The notes: a model not told the origin generated them from the sequence alone. DNA of 10,529 nucleotides from Methanobacteriaceae archaeon (GCA_027318585.1 DAHVOW010000038.1:1-10529), one strand, 5' to 3'. Counted from the first letter of the stretch, positions 1-7,529 are shown. Numbers and translations: made by a program.

Positions 1-670
1 GTACAATGTTTACCAGATTGGTGAGGGCCTGATTGGCATCTACCACTCCACCCAGCATCCAATAGGTAGCAACCAGGAGGAATAACATTCCAAAGAACAT
101 TATAGTTCCCTGTAAGGCATCGGTGTACATCACACCACGTATACCTCCAAATATCACATAAACTGCCACTATAAGGGCCATTCCAATCAAGGCGAAGTTG
201 TAATCGATTTGTAGGGTGGTCTCCACGAAACGGGCCATCCCGATCAGAACCACCGATGCGTATAATGGCATTCCCAGGAAAATTACTGCTCCTGAGAAGT
301 ACTGAATGAATTTACTGTTAAAACGTCGGGAAAGGAATTCCGGAAAGGTCAGGGCACTCATATTGTGTCCCATTTTACGGGTACGCTTCCCGAAGAATAC
401 GAAAGCAATGAAAATACCCACCAGGATGTTCAGGAAGGTAAGCCACAACAGCCCCATACCATAAACACCGGCTGTACCCCCGAAACCTACAATAGCCGCG
501 GTACTGATGAATGTTGCCCCATAACTCAGGGCCATGATGTACGGGTGGGTCTTACGGCCGGCGACCATGTAGTCATCGGCACTTTTGGTACGTTTCCAGG
601 CCACATAACCCACATAACCCACCATCAAAAGATAAATTAAAACTATGATGCTTAAAACTAAAAGATCCAT
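1..670 (-). CDS. Sodium:solute symporter (SSF family), N-terminal 223 residues, cut by the window edge
   Basis: The frame stays open from an ATG at 670 to the left edge, so the C-terminal part lies outside. The visible 223 residues are very hydrophobic, with about six membrane segments. The N-terminus is a first helix (about residues 3-25), then SADDYMVAGRK, then a Gly/Ala/Ser-rich stretch (ALSYGATFISTAAIVGFGG, about 47-65). This order, with a conserved polar loop after helix 1, is typical of the SSF family, inner-membrane proteins that take up organic solutes with Na+. The substrate cannot be read from this fragment; family members carry acetate, proline, pantothenate or others. The start is supported by AGGGGGTG at 677-684, six bases upstream. 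It lies 51 bases downstream of a small one-helix protein gene on the same strand, which I take to be its partner. Full-length SSF proteins are usually about 450-600 residues. Confidence 0.88.
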   Translation of the reverse strand, partial: MDLLVLSIIVLIYLLMVGYVGYVAWKRTKSADDYMVAGRKTHPYIMALSYGATFISTAAIVGFGGTAGVYGMGLLWLTFLNILVGIFIAFVFFGKRTRKMGHNMSALTFPEFLSRRFNSKFIQYFSGAVIFLGMPLYASVVLIGMARFVETTLQIDYNFALIGMALIVAVYVIFGGIRGVMYTDALQGTIMFFGMLFLLVATYWMLGGVVDANQALTNLVNIV

Positions 671-676
671 TGAAAA

Positions 677-684
677 CACCCCCT
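677..684 (-). promoter_or_regulatory. Shine-Dalgarno site of the symporter gene
   Basis: AGGGGGTG on the minus strand lies six bases before the ATG at 670. It contains the GGTG core used by methanogen ribosomes and fixes the start of the truncated symporter gene. Confidence 0.6.
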
Positions 685-721
685 AAATGAGGAACGAGAA
701 CTAGGTTAAACTCAAAAATGG

Positions 722-928
722 TCAGCCCTCTTCATCCCAGAGCCCAAGCTCCTTCTCCTCCATTTCTTTCTCCTGCTTATGCCAATCCATCTCTTCCTTG
801 ATCTGAACTTCCTCGTCTTCACCGCCTTTATTCCAGTTTACGACACCATAAACTACACATAAAAGCATGGCCAGAATACAACCAATATATGCGCTCCAGA
901 TCCAAGGATCATCTATTCCCAAAACCAT
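722..928 (-). CDS. Symporter small accessory protein (68 aa, one membrane helix)
   Basis: This is a 68-residue protein with a conserved-looking start (MVLGIDDPWIW), one membrane helix at about residues 12-32 and a strongly charged, acidic C-terminal tail of about 35 residues (EDEEVQIKEE...EMEEKELGLWDEEG). Small proteins with this DDPW start, a single helix and a charged tail are encoded just upstream of SSF transporters in many prokaryotes and are annotated as symporter small accessory proteins. Their mechanism is not settled; a role in assembly or activity of the transporter is an inference from gene pairing. Here the gene is directly upstream of the symporter gene on the same strand (51-base gap), as expected. 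The ATG at 928 is preceded by GAGGTG at 935-940. A short membrane protein with such a tail could be mistaken for noise, but the SD, the context and the N-terminal motif support it. Confidence 0.85.
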   Translation of the reverse strand: MVLGIDDPWIWSAYIGCILAMLLCVVYGVVNWNKGGEDEEVQIKEEMDWHKQEKEMEEKELGLWDEEG

Positions 929-1004
929 TTATTGCACCTCTTTAAATTCTAAAAACCAGTTTTCAATTTACTAGTTTATCATTATTAATTGAGTGAAATT
1001 GTCT

Positions 1005-1013
1005 ATTATAAAT
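1005..1013 (-). promoter_or_regulatory. Candidate TATA box for the accessory protein/symporter unit
   Basis: ATTTATAAT on the minus strand would place transcription start near 980, giving a leader of about 50 bases that contains the GAGGTG site. The spacer 929-1110 is very AT-rich, so other boxes are possible. The motif is nearly symmetric and could also act on the plus strand. Confidence 0.4.
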
Positions 1014-1085
1014 ATCTATAAAAAGGAAGGGGAGTTTTAGATAAAAGCTAAATTGCAGATAACCTCAACAATTAAACGGTTAAGT

Positions 1086-1094
1086 GTATAAATT
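1086..1094 (+). promoter_or_regulatory. Candidate TATA box for the Nudix gene, implying little or no leader
   Basis: GTATAAATT lies about 17-25 bases before the ATG at 1111. With the usual archaeal spacing, transcription would start at or very near the ATG. This fits the absence of a good SD there (AATAGG only) and suggests leaderless translation. Confidence 0.4.
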
Positions 1095-1110
1095 ATTATA
1101 AAAAAATAGG

Positions 1111-1629
1111 ATGCCCACGATGATAGAACTAGTTTTTGGCCTTGCAGTGCGGGCCCTGATCACCGATGAAGATGGAAAGATCTTAATAATTAAAAGATCC
1201 ACCGAATCCAAGACCAATCCAGATAAATGGGAACTCCCCGGGGGAAAGGTGGATCAGGGCGAACCATTCGATCAAGCCCTCATTAGAGAAGTGAAGGAGG
1301 AAACTAATCTCACCATCTCCCTGGACCACGTGGTGGGGGTTGCGGAGCAGAACTTAACTCTGATACGGGCAGTTCATATCATTCTTTCTGCCCAGGTGGA
1401 GGAGGGTGAACTCAACCTCAGCCATGAACATGACGGCTACGCCTGGGTATACTTTGAGGCTCTTCCAGAGTATGAGCTGGCTGATTGGCTGCGTTTTTTC
1501 ATCAGAAATCAGATCCCAACTCTAAAAAGTGATGAAGAGGAAGAAGATCAGGAGAGTTACCAGGAAATGCTTAAGCCCTGGTTGAATTCTTTGAAGTCTT
1601 CGGTGGATAATATCAGGAAGAAGAGGTAG
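1111..1629 (+). CDS. Nudix hydrolase
   Basis: This 172-residue protein carries a Nudix box at residues 45-67. G45, E51, R59, E60, E63 and E64 match the GX5EX7REUXEEXGU pattern, and the late Gly is replaced by Asn66. The glutamates bind the divalent metal, and the family cleaves a nucleoside diphosphate linked to another moiety. Upstream of the box, WELPGGK (40-46) is typical of the MutT/ADP-ribose pyrophosphatase-like fold. The substrate cannot be decided from sequence: oxidised nucleotides, ADP-ribose or a coenzyme precursor are all possible. After about residue 135 there is an acidic stretch (SDEEEEDQESYQ) and a charged tail that is not part of the core fold. ATG at 1120 (residue 4) is an alternative start; neither has a strong SD. 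The gene ends 19 bases before an unrecognised gene on the same strand, and the two are probably co-transcribed. Confidence 0.92.
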   Translation: MPTMIELVFGLAVRALITDEDGKILIIKRSTESKTNPDKWELPGGKVDQGEPFDQALIREVKEETNLTISLDHVVGVAEQNLTLIRAVHIILSAQVEEGELNLSHEHDGYAWVYFEALPEYELADWLRFFIRNQIPTLKSDEEEEDQESYQEMLKPWLNSLKSSVDNIRKKR

Positions 1630-1633
1630 TATA

Positions 1634-1640
1634 AAGGAGG
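1634..1640 (+). promoter_or_regulatory. Strong Shine-Dalgarno site that selects the TTG start at 1649
   Basis: AAGGAGG is a near-ideal match to the archaeal 16S rRNA tail and lies eight bases before TTG at 1649. The ATG at 1697 would be 56 bases away, so translation most likely begins at TTG. Confidence 0.7.
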
Positions 1641-1648
1641 GGATTGTC

Positions 1649-1996
1649 TTGTCAGGAGTATCTGCACCGGTATTGTTTCAACAAAAAGAAGAAGGTATGG
1701 TTAAAGAATTAATTGTATCCGAAGAGTTTGTGAAGGATTTCTATTTTAGAAGTGATGCCCACCTCATGGTAATGCTCCGGGTAATGGGTACTGACTCGGA
1801 CCGCGTTAAAGATTTCTTTGAAGATAGTGAAAGGAACAAATTCCTGGTGAAAACCACCGAAAGCCTTCATGGTAATCAAATATCGGAAGAATTTATCCTA
1901 GCTTCAATTTACATGGATGAGGGCCCTCCTCTTTCTGTGGACATCGACCAGGAGCTTCCTATGGTTAGACTGGTCCTGGATTTCCAGGGGAAGTAG
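1649..1996 (+). CDS. Hypothetical protein, 115 aa, TTG start
   Basis: I do not recognise this family. The protein is soluble, acidic and of mixed alpha/beta character, with no membrane segment, signal peptide or metal-binding motif. It contains one stretch of alternating hydrophobic residues (HLMVMLRVMG, about residues 38-47) and ends in a likely beta strand (MVRLVLDFQGK). The start is taken at TTG 1649 because AAGGAGG at 1634-1640 lies eight bases upstream. The next in-frame ATG (1697, residue 17) has no comparable ribosome binding site, though it would give a compact protein starting MVKELIVSEEF. It follows the Nudix gene by 19 bases and is probably in the same transcript, followed by a run of seven Ts. 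Function is unknown; the only clue is the Nudix neighbour. Confidence 0.78.
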   Translation: MSGVSAPVLFQQKEEGMVKELIVSEEFVKDFYFRSDAHLMVMLRVMGTDSDRVKDFFEDSERNKFLVKTTESLHGNQISEEFILASIYMDEGPPLSVDIDQELPMVRLVLDFQGK

Positions 1997-2040
1997 GTGG
2001 AAAATTAGAAAAATGGGAGAAAATAAAGGAAATTAAGGAC

Positions 2041-2047
2041 TTTTTTT
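2041..2047 (+). terminator. Oligo-T terminator candidate after the Nudix unit
   Basis: Seven consecutive Ts occur 44 bases after the stop codon at 1996, in the short spacer between convergent genes. Archaeal RNA polymerase can terminate at such T-runs without a hairpin. No clear hairpin precedes it. Confidence 0.45.
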
Positions 2048-2059
2048 GAATATTATCTC

Positions 2060-3886
2060 TCATTCTTCGTATCTGATTATTTTGAAGTAAGTCCCACTGA
2101 AAACCGTGGTCCCGGAGATGTTTGAAAGCCCCCCAGTGGGAGATGTTTTACTATCACTTGAAGTATTTTGGGCACCAGAGGATGCAGTTTGACCAACTCC
2201 AGGAATGGCGGTGCTGTTTCCCGGTTGGAGTGAGGGCCTGGTTCCATTGAAGGACATGTTGCCAGGTTGTGCTCCGCCTTGACCCGGGGTACCAGTAATA
2301 TTACCCTGTGCTTGATTGCCATTGGCCCCCATTTGCGATTGTGAATTACCAGTGGGGATCTTATCTAAGGAATAGGGTAATATGGGGGGCCCATAGGGCA
2401 GAAGGAAACTGGCCTCATAGTTACTATTTTGCGGTTGGAATGCACCCGAATTCTGATTAGGTCCAGAACTCTGATTAGTACCGGTGAATGATACTACGTA
2501 AATGGTGCTGTTAGGATACTCCGCCTGAACATCATCGATGCTGAAACTGGTGGTCACATTTCCACCCAGAACATACTCCACCCAGTACTTTGATTGGAAG
2601 TCGGATGCCACATATACGGCGTTGATATCGGGGGAACTGGTTAAGTTCTGCTTAATCTCCAAAAGTTCGTTGTACTGGGCGGAGGTGATGGTAGGCCCCA
2701 TGTTGTCAAAACCTTCCGAAGCCGTGTAGTAACTGGAGAAGGCAAAAGTGACAGCCACCAAGATCACTAATAGACTAATAATCTGCTTTCTATCAGGATA
2801 TCGTGCCATGAACTCGGTTTCCAAGAACTTAAGACCCAGAGGCACCAGTAGGGCTATGGGTAAAAAGGCCATTAATAGGAATCGGGACTGGTACTGGGAG
2901 GATGGTATGAAGGACAGAATGGCAATCACAACCGCCAATACCAGATATAACCAGGCTAACAATGCATTTTTATTCATATGTTCTGGAGTGGTGATCTTTT
3001 CCGTTAAACCCCGGCATAGTATGGTGATAGCCGCCAGAACTCCCACCAGGTAGGGCAGGCTGCAGAATATCATTCCGGTGAATGGACTGGTAACCGTCCG
3101 GCCCTCAGTGACGGTGGACGAGGAGGAGTTGAAAAAGGATATCACCGTGATGAATTTGTTGTACATCACAGGATAAACCAGGAAAAGAACCAAGAAACAT
3201 CCCAGAACCCCGATACTTAAAATTATCAGAATCTTTAAGTCGAAAATGGGGAACTTGTCTGTTTTTATTTTTTTCACCACAATATTGAAGACCAATAGGG
3301 CGAAAAATAGCAACACCGCCAGGGCCCCGGTGTAGATATGGGTCAGTAGATTTAAAAGCAAAAACAGGACGGTTAAAACTCCGAACTTTTTCCAACCCTG
3401 GATATTTTCAAACCATCGGATGGCGAAATACAGGAAGACCATGAGGAACAGGATGCCCACCAGGTTTTGCATGTAGTCACCGATCATGGCAAAATAGTTT
3501 ATGTTAACCGTGACCAGGAAGGCACTTAATAGTGCAGGAACCCTGGATCCCACATTTTTACCGCGAGTATAACATTCGGTGAGGAAGTAAGCAGGAAACG
3601 CCAGAAGGGAACCCATCAGGGCCATTCCTATTTTAATTCCCAGAAAAGAGTTTCCAGTTAAAATTACCCCCGGGGTGAGTAAGTAGTAGGCCAATGGTGG
3701 ATCGTTACTCATGGGAAATCCATACTGGAGTATATTGCGTACTTGAATATCATAGAAAGCCCCATCAATTCCGTAAGAGAAGGAGTAACGGGTCAATACG
3801 TACAGATCCAGAACAAAGGAAAAGAGGAATATGGCCAGTAAAATAAAAAGCCAGTACCGGTCCTTCAGAATTTTTGTAATACCCAT
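2060..3886 (-). CDS. Multi-pass membrane GT-C-like glycosyltransferase with sequon-rich low-complexity tail
   Basis: This 608-residue protein has about ten membrane helices in residues 12-390 and an extracytoplasmic C-terminal part. After helix 1, the first outer loop contains GIDGAFYD (39-46) and NDPPLAYYLL (61-70). Acidic residues here (D41, D46, D62) occupy the position where GT-C enzymes keep their catalytic or metal-binding Asp. GT-C enzymes transfer sugars from polyprenyl-phosphate carriers to lipid or protein on the outer face. A later loop carries QYQSRFLLM (331-339). I therefore infer a PMT/oligosaccharyltransferase-like enzyme; donor and acceptor are unknown. From about residue 468 to 596 the chain is a Gln/Asn/Gly/Ser/Pro-rich linker with many N-X-S/T sequons, followed by GTYFKIIRYEE, which looks like the final strand of the outer domain. 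The linker therefore seems inserted in that domain. ATG at 3886 follows a GGTG core. The amidotransferase-like gene lies 150 bases upstream. Confidence 0.75.
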   Translation of the reverse strand: MGITKILKDRYWLFILLAIFLFSFVLDLYVLTRYSFSYGIDGAFYDIQVRNILQYGFPMSNDPPLAYYLLTPGVILTGNSFLGIKIGMALMGSLLAFPAYFLTECYTRGKNVGSRVPALLSAFLVTVNINYFAMIGDYMQNLVGILFLMVFLYFAIRWFENIQGWKKFGVLTVLFLLLNLLTHIYTGALAVLLFFALLVFNIVVKKIKTDKFPIFDLKILIILSIGVLGCFLVLFLVYPVMYNKFITVISFFNSSSSTVTEGRTVTSPFTGMIFCSLPYLVGVLAAITILCRGLTEKITTPEHMNKNALLAWLYLVLAVVIAILSFIPSSQYQSRFLLMAFLPIALLVPLGLKFLETEFMARYPDRKQIISLLVILVAVTFAFSSYYTASEGFDNMGPTITSAQYNELLEIKQNLTSSPDINAVYVASDFQSKYWVEYVLGGNVTTSFSIDDVQAEYPNSTIYVVSFTGTNQSSGPNQNSGAFQPQNSNYEASFLLPYGPPILPYSLDKIPTGNSQSQMGANGNQAQGNITGTPGQGGAQPGNMSFNGTRPSLQPGNSTAIPGVGQTASSGAQNTSSDSKTSPTGGLSNISGTTVFSGTYFKIIRYEE

Positions 3887-3914
3887 TTTAACACCATTTT
3901 ATAGATTTTTTATG

Positions 3915-3922
3915 TTATATAT
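3915..3922 (-). promoter_or_regulatory. Possible TATA box of the glycosyltransferase-like gene
   Basis: ATATATAA on the minus strand lies about 30 bases before the ATG at 3886 and would give only a very short leader. The 150-base spacer from 3887 to 4036 shows no other gene. Read-through from the upstream gene is equally possible. Confidence 0.3.
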
Positions 3923-4036
3923 GATGTTTTTACCCATAACGATGATTTTAACTCTCTAAAGATGTTTCAAGCAGCACGAGCGACATGAATGGCTAAATTG
4001 TTATCTTAAATCCCATTATCACCAATGAAATGGTTA

Positions 4037-4801
4037 TCATATCTTTTTAGCAGCCCACAGTATCATGCGGGCCAGTAGCAGTGGATTCTGGGGATCCACT
4101 TCTGGATGGGAGCCACTTAAAAGCACCCTTCCCGAGCCGTAGCTCATACCAAAGATAGCGGCGTATCCCTGGTAACCGGTCTGATTATCCGCATAGATGG
4201 CCATTGGTGTATCTGAAGCCGTGGAGTACATGGCGGGACCGTTCTGATGGTGAAGGTTAACAGTAGAAGTTCCGTTTCCCAGTACATTTCCATTGGAGGA
4301 TATGGTGACTGGCACCAGGCCCTCGTAGATAACATTTTTAGTATTAATAGTGGATGCCAGGCCCCATCCAGAATAGAGACCATCAATCTGGTTTGAGGCA
4401 GCATAAGCCCCGGCACAGATTCCTATATATCCTTTTCCCCCACTGACGAACTGCTTAATGGCTGCACTATCAATGCTGTTTCCCTCCACATAACTGGAAG
4501 CATCTCCACCAGGTACGATCAAAACATCGTAGGAGGATAGGTTATTGGCGGTGACCACATTGGTAGTAGTGTAGTTGTAGTAATAGTAGGGAGTTAGATT
4601 TTGACTGTTGGTGGTGTTAAGACAATCTAGGATACCATTGACGCTTTCGGACATGGTACCTTCCCCACTGTAGACCAGGACTTTAACAGCCTGCACTTGC
4701 TTTGAGGTGCCATTAATATCAGTTAAATCCCCATTAAGGGGATATCCTAAGATAATTAAAGATGATAATACGAAAAATATGATGGCACCGATACTTAACA
4801 A
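4037..4801 (-). CDS. Secreted or membrane-anchored class I glutamine-amidotransferase-like protein (BPL_N type); probably starts at 4819
   Basis: Coordinates use the first conventional start (TTG at 4801, 254 residues), but the true start is probably ATA at 4819, adding six residues (MINKFK). The chain opens with a hydrophobic helix (about residues 1-20), so the rest lies outside the membrane. The body resembles the GATase-like domain seen at the N-terminus of some biotin-protein ligases: VLVYSGEG (41-48), DVLIVPGGDASSY (92-104), GYIGICAGAYAAS (124-136) with nucleophile Cys129, and LLSGSHPEVDP (227-237) with His232 and Glu234. The Cys-His-Glu triad thus looks complete. Whether it hydrolyses an amide, acts as a peptidase or only binds a ligand is not known for this group. 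Seven N-X-S/T sequons (N30, N62, N68, N76, N87, N176, N206) suit a glycosylated surface protein. It precedes the glycosyltransferase-like gene on the same strand. Confidence 0.85.
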   Translation of the reverse strand: MLSIGAIIFFVLSSLIILGYPLNGDLTDINGTSKQVQAVKVLVYSGEGTMSESVNGILDCLNTTNSQNLTPYYYYNYTTTNVVTANNLSSYDVLIVPGGDASSYVEGNSIDSAAIKQFVSGGKGYIGICAGAYAASNQIDGLYSGWGLASTINTKNVIYEGLVPVTISSNGNVLGNGTSTVNLHHQNGPAMYSTASDTPMAIYADNQTGYQGYAAIFGMSYGSGRVLLSGSHPEVDPQNPLLLARMILWAAKKI

Positions 4802-4824
4802 AATTTTAAATTTATTTATGGTTT

Positions 4825-4831
4825 AACCTCC
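4825..4831 (-). promoter_or_regulatory. Shine-Dalgarno site that points to an ATA start at 4817-4819
   Basis: GGAGGTT on the minus strand is the best ribosome binding site for the amidotransferase-like gene. From the last G of GGAGG there are seven bases to ATA at 4819 but 25 bases to TTG at 4801. An in-frame stop (TAA, 4823-4825) lies directly upstream, so no ATG or GTG start exists before 4801. Confidence 0.65.
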
Positions 4832-4867
4832 GTCGCTCTTTTTAAACTTAGATATTAATTTTAATCC

Positions 4868-4876
4868 ATTATAAAA
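4868..4876 (-). promoter_or_regulatory. TATA box of the amidotransferase-like gene
   Basis: TTTTATAAT on the minus strand would place transcription start near 4845, giving a leader of about 25 bases that contains the GGAGG site. The rest of the 4802-5013 spacer is AT-rich with no gene visible. Confidence 0.5.
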
Positions 4877-5013
4877 GTAGTTTTTCCCATTTTGGCCCTC
4901 ATTCTTACCAGTATATACCCAAATCTCTACCAATTCTAAATTCACTAATCACTGGATATTTTTAAAGATTAATGCTAAAAAAGGCACATTTTAATATATA
5001 AAAAAAAGTATTT

Positions 5014-5050
5014 CAATAAAAAAAAGAACCCCCACAGATATGGTGGGGAT
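5014..5050 (-). terminator. Hairpin plus U-tract terminator of lon
   Basis: Just after the lon stop codon, CCCCAC (plus-strand 5030-5035) pairs with GTGGGG (5043-5048) around a seven-base loop. On the minus strand the stem is followed by TTC and an eight-base T-run (5019-5026 as As on the plus strand). This is a classic intrinsic-type terminator for the leftward lon transcript. Confidence 0.75.
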
Positions 5051-5068
5051 TGGATTTATTAATTCTCT

Positions 5069-7444
5069 TTAGGCTCCGGCTCCACCGGCTAAAGAGTCCG
5101 AAGTGACACCCATCGTCACTGGCTTTGGCAGTTCAATACCAATGGTTTCTTTGATGACATCTTCCACAGTTTCAACCGGGATGAATTCCAGTTCAGCTTT
5201 AACATCATCTGGAACATCATCCAGGTCCTTCTCGTTCTCACGGGGTAGGATGACCCTTTTTATTCCGGCACGGTGAGCAGCCAGGATCTTCTCTTTTATT
5301 CCACCCACAGGTAGTACTGCTCCTCTTAAGGAGATCTCACAAGTCATGGCCAGTTTAGAGTCCACTGCATGACCTGTGACCAGAGAGGCTATGGTGGTTA
5401 GAAGTGCCACACCAGCAGATGGTCCATCTTTAGGTATAGCCCCGGATGGTACATGGATGTGCAGGTCCTTTTTCTCGAATTCCATATTCTTCAAGTGGAA
5501 GGCCAACCTGGAACGTATCAGGCTCTGGGAAATCTTGGCGGATTCTTTCATAACATCACCCAGTTGACCGGTTAGGGTAAGTTTCCCGGTTCCAGGCATG
5601 AAAGCTCCTTCAATAAACAGGATATCACCTCCCACTGGGGTCCAGGCCAATCCCGTCACCACCCCGGGCGGGTTTGTCTTACCCACCTCATTGATCTGGG
5701 TGATTTCGTGCCCCAGCATATCGTATAACAGGTCCTCCGTAATTACGTAGGGTAGATCAACCTTACCCAGTACGATCTTCTCTGATGCTACCCGGGCCAC
5801 CGTGGCCAGTTGCCGTTTCAGGTTTCTTACCCCTGCTTCCCGGGTGTACTTTTCGATGATGGTCTTCAGGGCTTCGTCGGTAATCTGCAGCTGATCTTTG
5901 GAAAGACCGTTATCTTCCAATACCAGGTCGATGAGATGGTTTTTTCCGATGTGGAACTTCTCGTGGCTGGTGTAACTGCCAATCTCAATGATTTCCAGCC
6001 GGTCCCGTAGAGGTCCAGGTATGTCACGCAGTGAGTTGGCAGTGGCGATGAAGAACACGTCAGACAGGTCGTAGGGCACTTCCAGGTAGTGATCAGAGAA
6101 GGTGTCGTTTTGTTCTGGGTCCAGAACCTCTAAAAGGGCGCTGGCCGGGTCTCCGCTGTAGGAGGCCATTAATTTGTCCACTTCATCCAGGATGAACACC
6201 GGGTTTTTTTCACCGGCCCGTTTCATACCGTTAATGATCCGGCCAGGGAGTGCTCCCAGGTAGGTTCTCCGGTGGCCACGGATCTCAGATTCGTCCTTAA
6301 CACCACCTAAACTTATTCTGATGTATTTTCTCTCCAGTGCTTCAGCTATGCTTTTTCCCAGACTGGTTTTACCAGTTCCAGGAGGCCCTACCAGTAGTAG
6401 AATGGACCCTTGCTGGTTGGATTTAAGTTTCATAACCGTCAGGTGCTGGATGATACGATCCTTCACTTTATCCAGGCCGTAATGGTCCTTATCCAGTAAT
6501 TTACGGGCGGCTTCGATGTCTATATCCTTAACTTCACTCTCACCCCAGGGTAAGCTGACTAATAGGTCCAGATAGTTCCGTATTACATTCTCTTCCGAAC
6601 TGTGGGGGCCCTGCCGGTCCAGCTTAGCCACTTCCTCCAGGGCCACGCTACGAACCTCTTCCGGCATTTGGGCTTCTTCTATCAGTTGCCGGTAATCTTT
6701 CCTCCCAGCACCGCCTTCTACATCGGTAAGCTCATCCTGTATAGCTTTTAACTGCTCTTTAAGCATGTTTTCTCGATGTTTTTTATTCATCTCTTCGTTG
6801 AACTTGGCAGCCATTTCCATCTGGAACTGGATGGACTCTTTTTGTTCAATTAGTATATCCAAAAATGCCAGACTTTTCTCCTTTAAGGATCGTATTTCCA
6901 GGAATTTTTGTCTTTCCTCCACGGAAAGTCGCATATAGGGGAATACGTAAGCTATTACCTTGTTAAGGTCGTTTAGTTCTTTGATTTTCTCCAGGTAGGA
7001 TTCTGATCCTTTAAAGTTTTCACTAATCTCTGATACCAGGAAACGGATGTGCTTCAGGATTTCTTCCTGGTTTTCGGGATCGATGTCAATTTCATCGGGT
7101 ATTAACTGATATTTGGCTCGATAGTTCATGCCTTCAGGGATTAATTCGTCTATTTGAACCCTTTCTATGATATCCACCTTCAAGTGGTAGAAGTCCCTCA
7201 TCTCATGGGCACTTTCAACTTTGATTAAGGTTCCAACGGGATAAAAGTCATGTTTGGCATATCTACCTGCCCGGAATTCCTTCACCGCCAGAGCAATTCC
7301 ATAGAAATCATCATTTCTAACTCTTTTGTAGATTTCGCTCCCGATCTTTTTACCGATCTTCATGTTCATATTGGTTTGGTGTAATAACACCCGGTCAGGT
7401 ATGACCAGTACCGATAATTCTTCATTTAGGTTCATTTCTTGCAT
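5069..7444 (-). CDS. lon: ATP-dependent protease LonA (bacterial-type, soluble)
   Basis: This 791-residue cytoplasmic protease unfolds and degrades damaged or regulatory proteins. All LonA parts are present in order: an N-terminal substrate-binding LON domain (about residues 8-200), a long helical region (200-300), an AAA+ module with Walker A GPPGTGKT (353-360) and Walker B FILDEVDK (417-424), then the protease domain with catalytic Ser676 in KDGPSAG and Lys719 in GGIKEK. The 43-residue Ser-Lys spacing equals that of E. coli Lon (S679/K722). There are no membrane helices, unlike the membrane-bound LonB typical of archaea, so this is the bacterial form, known in some methanogens and probably acquired from bacteria long ago. 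The usual MTGE motif is MTCE here (Cys702 for Gly). The C-terminus ends in a Gly/Ala-rich tail. Start ATG 7444 follows GAGTGAT; ATG 7435 is an alternative. An ArsR gene lies upstream and a hairpin terminator downstream. Confidence 0.97.
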   Translation of the reverse strand: MQEMNLNEELSVLVIPDRVLLHQTNMNMKIGKKIGSEIYKRVRNDDFYGIALAVKEFRAGRYAKHDFYPVGTLIKVESAHEMRDFYHLKVDIIERVQIDELIPEGMNYRAKYQLIPDEIDIDPENQEEILKHIRFLVSEISENFKGSESYLEKIKELNDLNKVIAYVFPYMRLSVEERQKFLEIRSLKEKSLAFLDILIEQKESIQFQMEMAAKFNEEMNKKHRENMLKEQLKAIQDELTDVEGGAGRKDYRQLIEEAQMPEEVRSVALEEVAKLDRQGPHSSEENVIRNYLDLLVSLPWGESEVKDIDIEAARKLLDKDHYGLDKVKDRIIQHLTVMKLKSNQQGSILLLVGPPGTGKTSLGKSIAEALERKYIRISLGGVKDESEIRGHRRTYLGALPGRIINGMKRAGEKNPVFILDEVDKLMASYSGDPASALLEVLDPEQNDTFSDHYLEVPYDLSDVFFIATANSLRDIPGPLRDRLEIIEIGSYTSHEKFHIGKNHLIDLVLEDNGLSKDQLQITDEALKTIIEKYTREAGVRNLKRQLATVARVASEKIVLGKVDLPYVITEDLLYDMLGHEITQINEVGKTNPPGVVTGLAWTPVGGDILFIEGAFMPGTGKLTLTGQLGDVMKESAKISQSLIRSRLAFHLKNMEFEKKDLHIHVPSGAIPKDGPSAGVALLTTIASLVTGHAVDSKLAMTCEISLRGAVLPVGGIKEKILAAHRAGIKRVILPRENEKDLDDVPDDVKAELEFIPVETVEDVIKETIGIELPKPVTMGVTSDSLAGGAGA

Positions 7445-7484
7445 TTTATCACTCAGAGGTTTTTTTTATGGGGGATAATTTTTT

Positions 7485-7510
7485 AAAAAATTTTCAGGAA
7501 AAATTTTCAG
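7485..7510 (-). repeat. 13-bp tandem repeat in the lon promoter region
   Basis: On the minus strand CTGAAAATTTTTC is followed directly by CTGAAAATTTTTT (12 of 13 bases identical). The pair lies between a possible TATA box (AATATATTA near 7511-7521) and the lon start. It could be a regulator binding site, or a chance product of AT-rich sequence. Confidence 0.5.
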
Positions 7511-7529
7511 ATAATATATTCATAAATGT

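Noticed and set aside
365..640. Plus-strand open frame of 91 codons
   Set aside because: It lies wholly antisense to the symporter gene, has no SD, and its composition (His/Thr/Gly-rich) looks like a shadow of the real frame.
2538..3395. Several open frames of 63-101 codons on both strands inside the glycosyltransferase-like gene
   Set aside because: All overlap a long, well-supported membrane-protein frame and lack SD sites or recognisable domains.
3887..4036. Small gene in the spacer between the two surface genes
   Set aside because: Only a 12-codon minus-strand frame without SD is present; the spacer is best seen as promoter and leader.
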